This document shows positions 13,941-26,429 of a stretch of 64,000 bases of DNA, in pieces. The first letter of the stretch is position 1, and every line of letters starts with the position of its first letter. A program made the position numbers and the translations under genes. The DNA comes from Helicoverpa zea. Taxonomy: Eukaryota > Arthropoda > Insecta > Lepidoptera > Noctuidae. Location: the NCBI RefSeq assembly GCF_022581195.2, contig NC_061465.1, positions 9,054,501 through 9,118,500 of the forward strand, given 5' to 3'. A model generated the notes under the pieces. It did not search any database and was not told where the DNA came from. It worked only from the letters and a program-made list of their open reading frames with translations.

Positions 13941-14112
13941 ATTATAAAGCTGAAGAGTATCTTAAAAGGAGCTAATCTCAGAAACTAATGGACGATTTTG
14001 AAAAAATACTTCAGTGTTTAGATAGTCCATTTATTGAGGAGGGTTATAGACTACTTTTCACCCAGGTGTGGGGGTTATTTCTGACGGGATGCAGGTGGAA
14101 AACCGCTAGCAG
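13941..14112. repeat. RTE-like tail repeat (family C), diverged
   Basis: 'attataaagctgaagagtat', 'tcagtgtttagatagtccat' and 'ggatgcaggtggaaaaccgc' give the order of family C. No target duplication seen. Confidence 0.6.
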
Positions 14113-14839
14113 AAACGAATAAATCGACATATAAGACGAAACAGTTACCTCAGTTGAAGTACTGTTGTAGATAGCCATTGTAAATCCCGACTGGCTTTTG
14201 TTTTAATATTGGTGACTCGAAAATAGAAGGCAGATAGATTATATCAAGATGTAACATTCCTATTAATCGTAAGCTGACAGACCCTGATGCCTTTTCTGAG
14301 AAGAGATCCGAACATAAAATCCGTCGGCAATATCTGTCTATAGACTTAGGTACTCTGCTCTATATAGGTACGTTGGAACATACTCATATTAAAATAGTAC
14401 CTAGTACATACTTTCAATGTGTGGATTTGCAAATATTGAGTTTGATTTTGGCTCAACATAAGTTCCATTACCAATCGTAAAAGTAAAAACAAACTAGATG
14501 AATAACGCTCAAACCTCAATCGCAATCTGAACAGAAATAGGCATAACTGTTTTAGTTCTAATATTGATTTTAACAGACAGTTCTGACAAATAAGAAGATC
14601 ACTAAACCATGCCATCAAAACTATTTAAAACAGGTCAAAGCTTTACAAACAAAATAAAGCAAACAATAGTAAGACAGACCAAAGAACCTTGTGACAAGCC
14701 ATCTCACGGACGCTATTGACGTCACAAAACGGGTGTTCAAATAGTTTCGGCAGTTTAGGGTCAAACAGCCAGAATGTTTGAAGACACGTCCAAAATTAGC
14801 CACTGAAAGGTCATCCGTGTTTGATGTACGAGGGAGTAA

Positions 14840-15011
14840 TGGGGGGTTTACACGGGTGACTAAAGCCGCACAATTTTGGCCGCGCGGCCAAGTCGGATGC
14901 TACCCAACTTCGGGGCTTGCGGCTTAGTCACTTGCGAATTGCCATTTAGATGGACGATTTACGCCGCACGGCAAAAATCGTGCGGCTTTAGTCACCCGTG
15001 TAAACCCTCCA
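14840..15011. mobile_element. PIF/Harbinger-type MITE
   Basis: 172 bp with terminal inverted repeats of about 32 bp (TGGGGGGTTTACACGGG at one end, TGGAGGGTTTACACGGG on the other strand, both continuing as TGACTAAAGCCGCAC). It is flanked by TAA at 14837-14839 and 15012-15014, the 3-bp target duplication of Harbinger elements. No coding capacity. Confidence 0.85.
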
Positions 15012-17899
15012 TAATGACCTGTTACTAAGAAAAAAGTTTCTTTAAAAAAAAATGTGTCCCTTGAAAGGGGTCCCTTGAAATGTCTTAAATGCTGCTACTT
15101 TGAATTCTTGACTATGCTATTTTTTCTTCTTCGAAACCATAACCTATGCCATAACTTTCAAAGCATTTTATTTTATACATATTTAAATATTTAATTAATT
15201 TCTTCCCAATTAAGATATAAATGCTGATGTAACGACACTGATACTAAATAGAATTATTTTTTATGCAAGATCAGAGTCTAGATAAGAACAATCTAAATTC
15301 TAAATTATTCAGAAAGGATATACCTAGAATGCATAATTTATAGAGGCTCTCCAAAACTGGCATTCCAAAAACTAGAATGCCAAAGTCAGATTTTTTGCAC
15401 TATCATCAAAATTATAATGAACAATATAATTTTATGACTGTCGACGTAATATTCATATTTTTTAAGTTATGTTGATTATGATAGTTTAATATGAATGATG
15501 TGTCTGGCTTAAGATCGTAAAAAAAGCTTAGTAGTTCAGTGGCCGTTAGTAATGCCTTGGAGATTAAAGAAAGGGAAATGTTCAGTCTAGACTATCAATA
15601 TGATTATGATATTTTATGAGCCTGCATTGAAGCCACCGCGCTTTCTATTAGAAACAGGATGAGTGCACTTCAGTGGAGTTTAGAAAGGTATATCAACACT
15701 CATTATGATTCTCAAAACTCACTTCTTTAGATACTGGCTGGAGAGCATCATAAAGACGATAGTTGAATTAGTTCTAACCACCACGCTAAAGCATTTGAAA
15801 CAAAAATACACAAAACGAAACAATAGAGCAAAGTGAGCAAAATTCGAAAATAAGGTTAGCAACTGACGTCAACATCTCTTAACTAATCTTATGACAAGTG
15901 GAAATATACCAAAATTACACATTTTGCACAATTTTCCACGAAAACTAAGATGAGCAGTAATAACTTTAACGATCTGTTAATGTAACAATATAACAATGGG
16001 CCGAAAGTGCAACCTTGAGGAACACCCATTAAAATAATAGTTGGTAATTTTATGTAGCAGTTAAAAACCTAAATTAACATACAAATTACCTGTTATTTTA
16101 TAATGGGACCTTGTTGAGTGTAACTGACTTAGAATCGAGCATTTCAATACAAATAATGATCGAAGCTATTGATAAGATCTTAATGTGAAATCTACTTCAA
16201 ATTTTGTTATGGAGATTGGTTTTTAATGAATTTATTCAAATATTACTAATATAAGGCTATTATAACTAAAGATATTATAAATCTCTTCTAATCGGTTGTC
16301 CCAAATTTCTAACATTAAATGCCTTATAAAAGGGGGAAACCAATTAAACCATCCTAACCCGTGCCTACATTAAATTGGACACTTACTTTAGAAATGCACC
16401 CGCATGTACAATACTCCTCAAAAAGATGATAGCTGTGACAAATTGAGAGCTTAAAGTTTTTATTACTCTCTCAAATGAATATAAAACTTTCTTTTCTGAA
16501 ATGCTTCCTTATTCACTTGATTGTCTTTAAGAACAAATACTGAGAACAGAATAATGGTCTTAACAGGCCTTAATTTCACACTTAATTTTGCAGAGTAATT
16601 AAATGCTGCGATGCGGACATTATTAAGATCACGTGATGGTTCTACTTAATTGAGTATTATGCTTTTTACTTCAGTAGTTTAATTTACTTTTATCATTCCA
16701 CTGTTTAGACCATGGATGGCGTCTTTACCAATATTCGGTTTTTTGATATGTAGTCTTCTATATGCAATTACTTCGATCTGGTTTTCAAATGCTGGACAAT
16801 ACTCTAGCAAAATCATGAGATTTGATATACAGACTTGATGTATTGAAATCGACTGTCTACCTAATGAATGAATGAAAATCTGCAGCCGTTTTCTCAGGTG
16901 TCGACTCATGAAAGGCGATGCATATACAAAAGGCGTTCAGATCTCAAACAATGTAAAACAATTGTCGATTACGTACCGCTGTAACTAATATGTTCCCGCT
17001 CCAGTTACCATACAAATAACAATGACGGATGTGGACATCCGTTTTACATACAAATAACAGTAACGCACGGATTATAGTCAGATGTAGGGTATAGGGAATG
17101 AAAACTAACAATGAAACAGCAGTTTGAAATACTCGTGACGGCATTTTTGCTGGTGGTCATGTGGTTTCAGATGTGAACGATAATCTTGAGGTTGATCGTA
17201 CAAAACTTACTTATATTTCTTTTTCTATATACCTACATACGTTTTTTTAAATTTCAAATAGGTCTATAAAAACTCTTTCGAAACGTCAAGCTAATTCCAC
17301 AGAGTGGATCTCATGGAAAAAACGTCATAGACACTCTTATCAAAAAACAGTAATGTTAAGACCTTTACGGACAAAACGGTAGTTTTTATAAAAAAAGTTT
17401 GTAATATTTACAGTATATAAGCAGAAACTGGTGAACCTTTTAGTATAAAAAAGTATTTTTGTATAATAGGCCATTGATTATTCTTTTTTTTTTCTAGATA
17501 GCTTTTTATCTTGTTAATGTAGGTAAGGTGAGAGCTACAGTCCATAAAATAATGTTAAAAGGATGTAAATGGTAAAAACTTAATTAAATATACAAACCAT
17601 TAAGATAGTAAACAAGATGCTTAATCGCGGTTTTGATCAACATTAAGTATTCTTTCACTTTATTTATTATTTTGAAAATGTATTTAAACATAGTCTTATT
17701 AATTAGACAACAAGATATTAATATTCATGATAATAAATTATTTTTATTTGATGGCAGCTTGATAAAATCTGAATATTCTAGGTTAAGTTAGCTTCCTTTT
17801 ACATTGTGGTGGTAGTTACTAGAACTTTAGCAGATTTTAAAATGGAAAAATTGATATGTACGTAATGGTTCGGATTTAAAGTCGTAAAACAGGACATTA
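15012..17899. other. No gene or clear repeat seen
   Basis: AT-rich, mostly unique-looking DNA. About 17256-17300 matches 23316-23360 (ggtctataaaaactctttc versus ggcctataaaagctctttc, then aaacgtcaa), a short dispersed repeat of unknown kind. Confidence 0.5.
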
Positions 17900-18081
17900 A
17901 TGCCTATTTTCACCAACAAATACCTAAATTTAGGAATCCCCTAAGAGCATTTAGGGAACACTTAATACGAATTTCGTTTTCATTATCATTATGCATCATC
18001 ATATATCATATCATCATTTCATTATTCTAAGTGACACTTAGTTAGGGAAACGGTAAGGAATCGTTGGTGAAAACGGGCATG
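17900..18081. mobile_element. Candidate MITE with 'ttttcaccaac' inverted ends
   Basis: Left end 'atgcctattttcaccaac' and, on the other strand, 'atgcccgttttcaccaac' form imperfect inverted ends about 182 bp apart; 'ttagggaa' also recurs inside both ends. The interior has cat/atc-rich sequence. Confidence 0.6.
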
Positions 18082-18672
18082 AGTATTACAACAAAGGAGA
18101 AATGGTTGGCAAAATTGGTCTTAGGCATTCCGCGGAAAACGCATGTTATCCTCAAAAAATACCAATATTTAACTTTCGATGCACTGAACGAGTTAAAAAG
18201 CAAATCAAAATAAACCATTGACGTCACTAACAGCTTAGTTAAATAAGGAAAACACCTTTTTTTGTACATTAAAGGGTCAGTGATTGAAAAAATACTGCCG
18301 AACAATATTAATACGTAAATATTAATCATTATCTTTAAGTTCATCCAATGCATTCAAAGAGGGTCTTCAATCTGAATAACAATAAATTTAAATTACTGCA
18401 TTTGTATGTATAGGTACGCCTACTACTACGTTAATTGAATTCGTTGAATGCATTCTATATGATGAAAACGAAATCATCTACATAATCGTCTTATGCGATG
18501 CCAATTCATTTAAAACATTTATTTCCGGTAGATTAAAGGCTATTAAATGTAGCAAATAATTAATTGCGAACGCAATTCCGTAACTTTCTACTGAATTTTG
18601 AATGAGCCTTTTTTTCAAAACCAACCTTTTTAAAATCACTGAAAAAAGACAAAGAAAGATAATAAAACTCAC

Positions 18673-19389
18673 CTTTTTGGGCAGGGTTGGTGACTCGAAC
18701 TCATCATCTTCGCGGCTGGACAGCGTGGAGCAGGACGAGCACGCGGAGTCGGCAGACAGGGACCTCGACCTCAGCCAGTTGACCTCCTCCTCCGTGGCTC
18801 CCACTGCCACCACCCCGTCCGAGTAGTCGCTCACCACCACGCTCGGGGTCCTCACGCATCGCCCTCTGATCTCACAACCCTCGCTACTTCTTCGCCCCAA
18901 CTCCACATCATGAGCCTCTATCAACGTCCTCTCTCGCCTCGGTGACATCGTGTCCGGCGGAGGCGTAATATCCCTAGGATGTGAGTGCCTCCGCAGACGC
19001 GTCTCTAATTCGACAGCGGAGTCGTCACTGAGGTCGCGACTGCGGCGCCGGACTGCCGCTCGGTCGTCGTCGTCCGAGGACGAGATGTCTTCGAGTGGAG
19101 AGGAGGCCCGCGGCGGGCGGAGGTACTGCATCGGGCCGGGCTCGAAGCGGCGCAGGAGCTCGGAGACGCGAGGCTGCGCCTGTCGAGGGACGCGGCCGGT
19201 CGGCGGCGCGCGCGCGCCCTCACTGCCGCTGGTCCTGCGCGGCGCGTGCGCGTGCGACTCGCGCTTGTGCTCGGGCGCGACTCCTGCGCTCAGCTTCAAG
19301 TAGAACAGGCTGTGGTTCAGTGCTTTTTCCCGCAGCACGCGGCGGAAGTCTTCGGTCGCCGCCGGTTGCCGGTTGTCGACACGCGGCAT
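18673..19389 (-). CDS. First coding exon (239 codons) of an unrecognised Ser/Arg-rich, probably disordered protein
   Basis: Open from ATG at 19389 to a 5' splice site (AAAAAG|GTGAGT, intron starting at 18672), giving 239 codons in phase 0; the frame then reads 64 codons into AT-rich intron, so the apparent 303-residue ORF is not the true end. The ATG has a TAAAA context and lies 5 bases after a strong acceptor (polypyrimidine tract then TTTCCAG, AG at 19395-19396), so this start is well supported. The exon is GC- and CpG-rich against AT-rich flanks, as expected for constrained lepidopteran coding sequence. Residues 1-35 could form a short helical region; about 40-239 are low complexity, rich in Arg, Ser, Pro and Asp. 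Visible motifs: RVSELLRRFE (74-83), SSSDDDD (103-109), proline-directed sites near 142-150, basic-Ser clusters RRSS (166-169) and RSRSLS (207-212), EDDEFESP (227-234). The family is not recognised; a scaffold, cytoskeletal or signalling adaptor is only a guess. No signal peptide or membrane segment. Downstream exons not located. Confidence 0.85.
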
Positions 19390-19394
19390 TTTTA
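19390..19394 (-). other. 5' UTR end of coding exon, directly after the splice acceptor
   Basis: The five bases between the acceptor AG and the ATG. On the minus strand the acceptor reads a T-rich tract followed by GGTTTCCAG, then TAAAA and ATG. The short leader implies that the rest of the 5' UTR lies in an upstream exon, consistent with the candidate at 56.5 kb. Confidence 0.75.
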
Positions 19395-21083
19395 CTGGAA
19401 ACCAAAAAAAAAATTAACCTAATTGGATTTTTTTATAAGTACTTTTTCCCTACCAATGATTAGCATTTACGTAAATTCAAATTCATTCCAAATGAATAGA
19501 TTAGAATAATTTACGTGCCAGCATGTACCTACTCCTAATTTATTACATGTCACTGTAAACATTATCGGCCTTGTGACCTTAAAAAAACGAAGGAAAAATA
19601 ACCACACAACTAATGTTGTGTGTGGATATGGCAACTGGCAACGTGTAGTAATTGGTTCATATTAATTAAAAATATCACTGACCTTGTTCTAATTTAACTG
19701 TACTCGAAAACCGTTTCAACAATTGAACATTTCAGCCTTATCTGGAACAAACAAACATCAGTTAGGATTTTACGTTTAAACAAAACAGGATACTGATAAT
19801 TATTTCGTAAAATATGTGATATATATATAAGTGTGATTTAAAATCAGTTTTTATCATCGTGCTCTGATACACGCAGCAAGTTAATTAGTAGCGGATTCCT
19901 TTTTTCGATATAAAAATACAAAATAATAATTATGATTAATAACAATAGCGCACTGATTAGATATTTTATGATACACATGATCGGTTCGCAAACACAGACA
20001 GATGTGCTCTATAAAACTTGCATCAAAACATAACTGTAAAATGAATTATTCGCAGTTGTCATAAACAGCATTATGCTATAGACAACAATAGCTTTATTTA
20101 CGTAAAATGCCTATTGATCTGAAAACTCAAATTCCGATTACTATCGAATGGAATTTAGAAAACTCGTACCTACAATTCTAAATCGTTTACTTTAACTTTC
20201 CACCAGATCCTTTTGAAAAAAAAATGGGTACATAAGGACTTAAATAACATGGTTTAGTGCAAAAGATTTGCAATATTTGATTGATCATCAGATTGTATAA
20301 TAATTATGACTCTGTAGTGAAGGCAATTAGTAGTTTTATTTGTAAATAAAGCCTCAACAACAATAGTGCTATAAAAATATACATAATCTGCGTAAACATT
20401 TTCTTTTAATAACGTAACACCTTTTATAACTTTAATCTGTTTGAAGCTAAGCTCTGAGTAAATATGGAGTTTCTACATTTGCTAGGATTTTCCTTTGTAA
20501 ATGAAAATGTGCATAGTAACTCGTTATTAAAGAGCTATCGCCTGAAAATACTCCCGAAATACGATATAACTCCTTCCTTAGTTCAAAGCACCAGCAGCAC
20601 CGCGCACTTAGTTCAAAAAACGGATTCCTAAAACTTTCTGAAAAATAGATACCTACATGTTTTCCTGCTCCTTCACTAGAAATACACGTAGACAGATTGC
20701 TCCAGAGAAAATCGGGTGGTTGCAAGCCATAATTGAATGCAATTTAAATCGTTTCTTGACCCCTTTCAGTACTTTTAGAATGTAAGAACTTACAGTTCTT
20801 CCTAGATAGTTGGTACACTAGAATTTACTTCACAATATAAACTTTCCATTACCGTATGAATTTAATTTCCTTAATTCCTATTGCGCCTAGATTTTCTACT
20901 TAATTGATTGCCACAAAACAAAATACAAGCAAATACTTCAAATACCGATTTCTCTATACACTTAAATATCAATTAAACAGCAAAAATAATATTTTCTTCC
21001 CGTATTTTCATATTTTTCAGCGAAACAACTCGGAACAATGATCATTCATCATAGCTATACATTCCAGTTTCTTTTTATATAAC

Positions 21084-21268
21084 ACTAGCTTCTGCCAGCG
21101 GTTTCAACCGCGTTCCGTGGGAACCTCTGCTTAGCCTATAGCCCACGATAAATGGGCTATTTTACACTGAAATAATTTTTCAAATCGGGCCAGTAGTTCC
21201 TGAGATTATCGCGTTTAAGCAAACAAACAAACGAAAAGACAAAGTTTTCAACTTTTTAATATTAGTAA
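21084..21268. repeat. RTE-like tail repeat (family C)
   Basis: 'actagcttctgccagcggtt', 'tcaaatcgggccagtagttc', 'aaacaaacaaacg' and the end 'ttttaatattagta' define the family in its usual orientation. Confidence 0.7.
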
Positions 21269-22383
21269 CTATAGATTGCTGCGTAGTTTGATGACAGGTA
21301 ATTGCATTGATTTTTCTCATCGCCTCATTAAGATTGTTATCGGTAAGTGAGAAGATAAACATGCGTTCGTTTTAATCGCTTGTTAAATGTTGTCGTTGAT
21401 TGTTTTAGCTTCATATTCTCTAAATATAAGAATCAAAGAACTTCAAAAATAAATGAATATGAGAAAAAGAATACGAATCCGAGAGTTAATATTTATTTAA
21501 TATTATATTAATAATTATTAATAAAGCAGAAGAATATTAAGAACTGACTGAATAGTATGCTTATTTGTAGGCGTTACAAGAAGTGCCGCGTTCTGAAGGG
21601 CATTCATGAAAACATTTTGCAATTTATCTTCTTTGGCACTAAATCAGTCTCAGCTCCTAATCTGTTCACTGCGCAAGCCGTCTTCCATGAACACTCAAAC
21701 ATGAACTGTCGGTACTTGGAGACTGGTTTACTCTTCAAACAAAGCTAAATATACTGGTAACTAACAGCCTTTGTTTCAAAGTCAAGTTTTAATCCACAGA
21801 TTGATGACCACACTCATTTATCATTCAGTAGTTTGTAGTGCTAGGTTCACATCACCTAATTCTGTCTTCACGTGTCTCACGTAAACAGTATTACTAAGAT
21901 ACAATTTCTTAACAGCCTATCCGCTTATATAATACCTGATTACAATCCAAAACACTACAATAACCTTATATAATACGTGAAACATCTCGAATTCCACCAA
22001 ATATTCTACAGGTAACATGTCCTGCATAAATGTGACCGTTGTCAGCTAATTGGGATGTGTATCGCGTTTGATCGTGGCACGCGCATCTTTTGCGTATGAT
22101 TTACTGATGATACACTAATTTATGGGAGTGGGCGAAACGCGGAAGGAAAATTTTTGGCGTTTAGCTCAATCTTCTTCTTCCTGCCCTATTCCTAAGTTAT
22201 TTGGGACCAGTTCAGCATGTTTTACGCTTCTATTTCTCTCTCAGTCAGTCATCATACTAGCATCCACTCTTTGATCTACCTCTGCCTTACCATTCCTCCA
22301 CATTCATTCTTAACACACTCTTTGTTAAAACGAAGATATTATAACTTTGTTTAACATTTAAATTCACAGGAAAGAACCGTAGT

Positions 22384-22475
22384 ACGGTAGACCGCATATC
22401 AATGGTAACAGTCATGCACCTTAACTCAATAGTAATAAGTACGATTTTCCTATAAAACTGTTACCTACCACTGAC
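22384..22475. mobile_element. Very short MITE-like repeat, copy 2
   Basis: Reverse complement of the 39.0 kb repeat: shares 'gtcatgcaccttaactcaat' and 'attttcctataaaactgtta'. Slightly extended at the right by 'ctacca'. Confidence 0.6.
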
Positions 22476-23673
22476 CTGAAGTCTACTGTACATATGTAAT
22501 TCAATACAAGAAGGAAATGAAAATTCGAAAAAAGAGAATAAGTACAAGAACCGACAATTCCTTTTTTGAATTTAAAAACAAATTGTTAAAACCAATTACT
22601 TTTCTGAACTTGCTGCAAGTAGGTAAACAAAAAAGTTGGAACTCAACGAAAATTCAACAATTAACATTCTTTAAAGTAATTATTTCAGTTTTAAATGGGC
22701 AATCATAATTTACTTGGAGTTTCGAATATGTAAATAGATGCTGAGGTACCTACATACCTACATATTTCAAAATACTCTTTGTATTTGTTATAAAGATTTT
22801 TGATGTTATGAAGTGAGGTTTCCATACAATTTAAACCGACTTTTTAAAAGTTTTTTCAAAACCCGAATGCCTTAACTTTAAATAAGCACTTCTTTTGAAC
22901 ATCAGTCTGTGGAAACCTAATGCATCAACTTCACCAATAAATTAATGTAGGTAATACCAATGTCATGGTTGGTGTGGGAAACTGATAAAAGGTAGGTAGG
23001 TATACATCATGTTCCCACAGTGTTACTAGCGTCCCGATTGGCTATATGTAATTACTTAGGTACAGTTCTCGCAAAGCACAATGGCGGTCTGCAACTAAAT
23101 TCCAAGCACTAATAAGCTCATATGCTCCATAGCTGCCTCGCCTCCACCATCCGATAATACCTTCTATGCAATGTTTCGTGACGACAGAAAGTTTGGAAAG
23201 AACTTAGTGCCTATTTCATAATACCTCTATTATATCTAGACTGTAGCTATCCCGCTGCAGAGTTTAAAGTATGCCGACAACCATCTTAACTTCAAAGCCA
23301 AAGTCTATAATTTTTATTTAAAATAGGCCTATAAAAGCTCTTTCCAAACGTCAAACTAGTTGCAAACTTTATTGAGAACTTTACAAACTAACTGTCAAGC
23401 ACATTTATAATATCAGCACGTATAATAGGCCTAATAAGCTGCCGCATTCATGTGTTCTCCGTTCACACACGGACGGTCGTGTCCTCAAACTGTGACGTCA
23501 AGCGCAGCCTTGCCGCGGTAAGGGCAATACGACACGCACCAAAATAGCTTAATTTAGACAATTCCAAGCAAATTCGTTTTGATTGACCGCTGACGATGCC
23601 CTTTTATATTGATGTTATGTAGTTTTAAATGTACCTACTACAGGTTGTTTATATGTATATTGTGTCTAGTGTA

Positions 23674-23826
23674 GTTTACTGCAGGATTTGTTAGGAAGAG
23701 TTACCATGGCTCTGCTTTGGTACGCAAAGGGCTCTAGATAAAACGAAGGTGCTTTATAGACAGAAAAAGTTTTATACTCGTCAAAGTATACAGCGGGAGT
23801 GTTTAGCTGATTTCCCATCATGTCTA
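23674..23826 (+). mobile_element. SINE-like element, degenerate family A copy
   Basis: 'aggaagagttaccatggctc', 'ggtacgcaaagggct' and 'cagcgggagtgtttagctga' then 'tttcccatca' follow the family A order but with many changes. An old copy. Confidence 0.5.
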
Positions 23827-24550
23827 ATGTCGTTATTGACCATTAAGCAATGAAATTAGTTATGTCGCAAACAGATGTTTGAAACAATCTGAAACATGAA
23901 ACAAACGAAAGAAGGATCTATTTGAAATACAATATGAAAATAAAGAAATACAATTCTGATAAGAAAAGTGTAAAATATTGAAGAATGCCAAAGAATATAC
24001 AAAATCAACACAATATACGAACACGTGAAGCTTTCAAGACATCCAATTTAGAAAATATGTGTGTAAAACAGACAGCTTTGAAATCAAATCACCGCTGCAA
24101 TGCGCAACAAATCGATGTTCTGAGAATGTTGAACTAGCGGTACAAGAAAATGAGCCTCACTGCACATGTTTGACTTGCGGTCTGTGGACTATGATCTTGT
24201 AGTAGTAGTGTGTATTGGATATCAGATGTAAGAAGGGAAGAATTTAGACGGAAGTACACATATTGAAAACAAGCTTTCCAATAGTGAGTCTCAAATTTCT
24301 ATGCGTGTAAGACTTTATGGCTTTTCAACATATTTCAGCTAGTGATAGCTCACTCATGCATTTCGATCACATCATTACGCATGCACAGGATAAATACTAT
24401 GACTAGACTATATAAACTTGAGGAACATATTTAAATACTTACATAGATATGTAGGTAGGGACGAGGATTACTGGAACAGTCCCGTATCTTTGGCAGAGGG
24501 GAATAATAAATGGGGAGGTTTAACACTCTAAGCGTGGGTTACATCAAGTC

Positions 24551-24828
24551 TAGGGCTGCCATCTCGAATTTCACCAAACCCGGACAAACATTAAAAAAAC
24601 CCGGACATTTGGCGTAAATCACATTTTTTTCCCAGAAGGAGTACGATTTTTTTAAACAAAATAATACCTAATTTGTAATCCATTTACTATTAACATATAC
24701 TTAAATCCAATGAGGTGCTTCCTTACATGAAAAGTGTCCGGGTTTTCCCCGGACACTTCTTGAAACCCCGCCCGGACGGCCTCCAAACGAGGACAAATCC
24801 GGGGAAACCCGGACGGATGGCAGCCCTA
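24551..24828. mobile_element. hAT-type MITE
   Basis: 278 bp with inverted ends TAGGGCTGCCATC and an 8-bp target duplication ATCAAGTC (24543-24550 and 24829-24836). The interior repeats 'cccggaca' on both strands and is non-coding. The 8-bp duplication and the end sequence are typical of hAT elements. Confidence 0.85.
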
Positions 24829-26397
24829 ATCAAGTCTCAATTTAGCAGGTTTCATGAAGAATGAGGAGTGAGATAGGCTGTTCGAATCTTAAACTTTGCA
24901 GAAAGTATGTACCTATACCAACACATAGACAAACTAAACTCTGCCTCGTCATTGCATAAGGAATACAAAGATCATTATAGCTCACGTCATATTAGGTGCA
25001 AAGTTAATGTAAATCCAGCTTCAACTTTGAACAGACTTGGAGCTCAATTATCTCTACTTACATATATAATTTTATTACTTTTTATACCATGTTTATAGTT
25101 AAAATCGTCATGTGCAGAGTACAAATAAAGGTAGACTTATTACAAATCAATCAAACCGTTTTCTTTGACGATTTAATTTTATAACCAGTTAACCAGTAAC
25201 CGGTTTTCCTTTTTACAGCCCGTAAGCTTCGAGCGCAGTTGAAAAACTACTAATATCTACTTAATCATTTATCGCATTTGTATGTATGTTAGTATATTGT
25301 GTACCAAATAATATATTTACGTAGATTGCATTGCTATGTTCATTGAAAACTTGAGGAAAGTGTAGAAATTTTCTTCGATTGTTATGTAAATTTTATTCTC
25401 TTACAGTTTGAAATATTTCCATGTATGCAAGCGCATTTCTCTGAAGTGCAGTAAAGTGCAAGTAAAAGTTAGTCTTTGAGAAGTCTTTCCATATATTTGA
25501 ATTGTATTAAATCCAAGGAGTGGACGGATACATATGAGAGAATTTAATAATATAACTACGGTAACATCTGTCAATAAAGAAAACTTCATAAGAATTTGTA
25601 CGTATTTAGTTTACAAGAAAATGGCTTTCCCAGAGTACCTACCTTATTTTTGCGTATACCTAAACCTACTTATATTGACGGAATATTTCTACCCGATTTC
25701 CAAAATAGTTGTCAAACAAAGGTACCTACATATTCGTCATAATTTCGTCATTCTAAAACCCATATTACTTGATATTACGGAGTTAAATGATCCTTGCATT
25801 ATTAAGCATCATTATAGGTACGTACAAAAGGCAATTATCTGTCTATTATAATTCTTAAGAGCACCATGGGTGGTATATGAGTATTTGCTCATTATTTACT
25901 GCTAATAATAACAAATATTTACGTTAGACTTATACAGTACACTCGCGTGCAAAATAATTAACATTATGTATTTTTATAAGCTACGGTATAATCTTTTTTT
26001 AATAGGATATTTAAAATCTGTTAGTTATCTTAACAGAATTGATAAATTAATAATTCTTAAGGCCTTTCTTTTAACATGTATAATCAAGTAATGGTTGATT
26101 GATTTAACTGTTTAAATTTAACTTTAAAATGTATCGCATTTTACATCTTAATGGGAGTATCTTTAAAAAATGATAATTTTTGTGTTATAATATTTTTCCA
26201 TGTGACTGTACATAATATGCATGACCGTTTAGAGAAGTGGTTTGGTTTATGCAGAGAGCTTTGTAACTCATTAAATGCAAAGCCAGTTCAATCCGGAAAA
26301 ACCTGACCTTTGCACGCATAATATTCGTTCATATTTATTTGCAGAAAATCTCGTTTACTAGACTAGGTGACTACCTAGTCCAATTTCTATGTTAGTA

Positions 26398-26429
26398 CAA
26401 TTTCTATGTTGACTAACATAGAAATTGTT
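26398..26429. repeat. Perfect 14-bp-stem hairpin
   Basis: acaatttctatgtt, loop gact, then the exact complement. A third copy of caatttctatgtta lies just to the left (26381), suggesting local duplication and inversion. Confidence 0.65.

Larger units (their letters stand above)
19460..24540. other. Left part of the intron, no exon seen
   Basis: AT-rich. Holds a family C repeat (21.1 kb), a decayed SINE-like piece with 'cttcttcttcctgccctatt' (about 22168-22330), a short MITE (22.4 kb), a CpG-richer patch with CRE-like tgacgtca (23.46-23.54 kb) and an old SINE (23.7 kb). Confidence 0.5.

Noticed and set aside
18478..18672. Extension of the 239-residue exon to 303 residues
   Set aside because: A strong GTGAGT donor lies at 18672 and the composition turns AT-rich immediately after; the tail is intron read-through.
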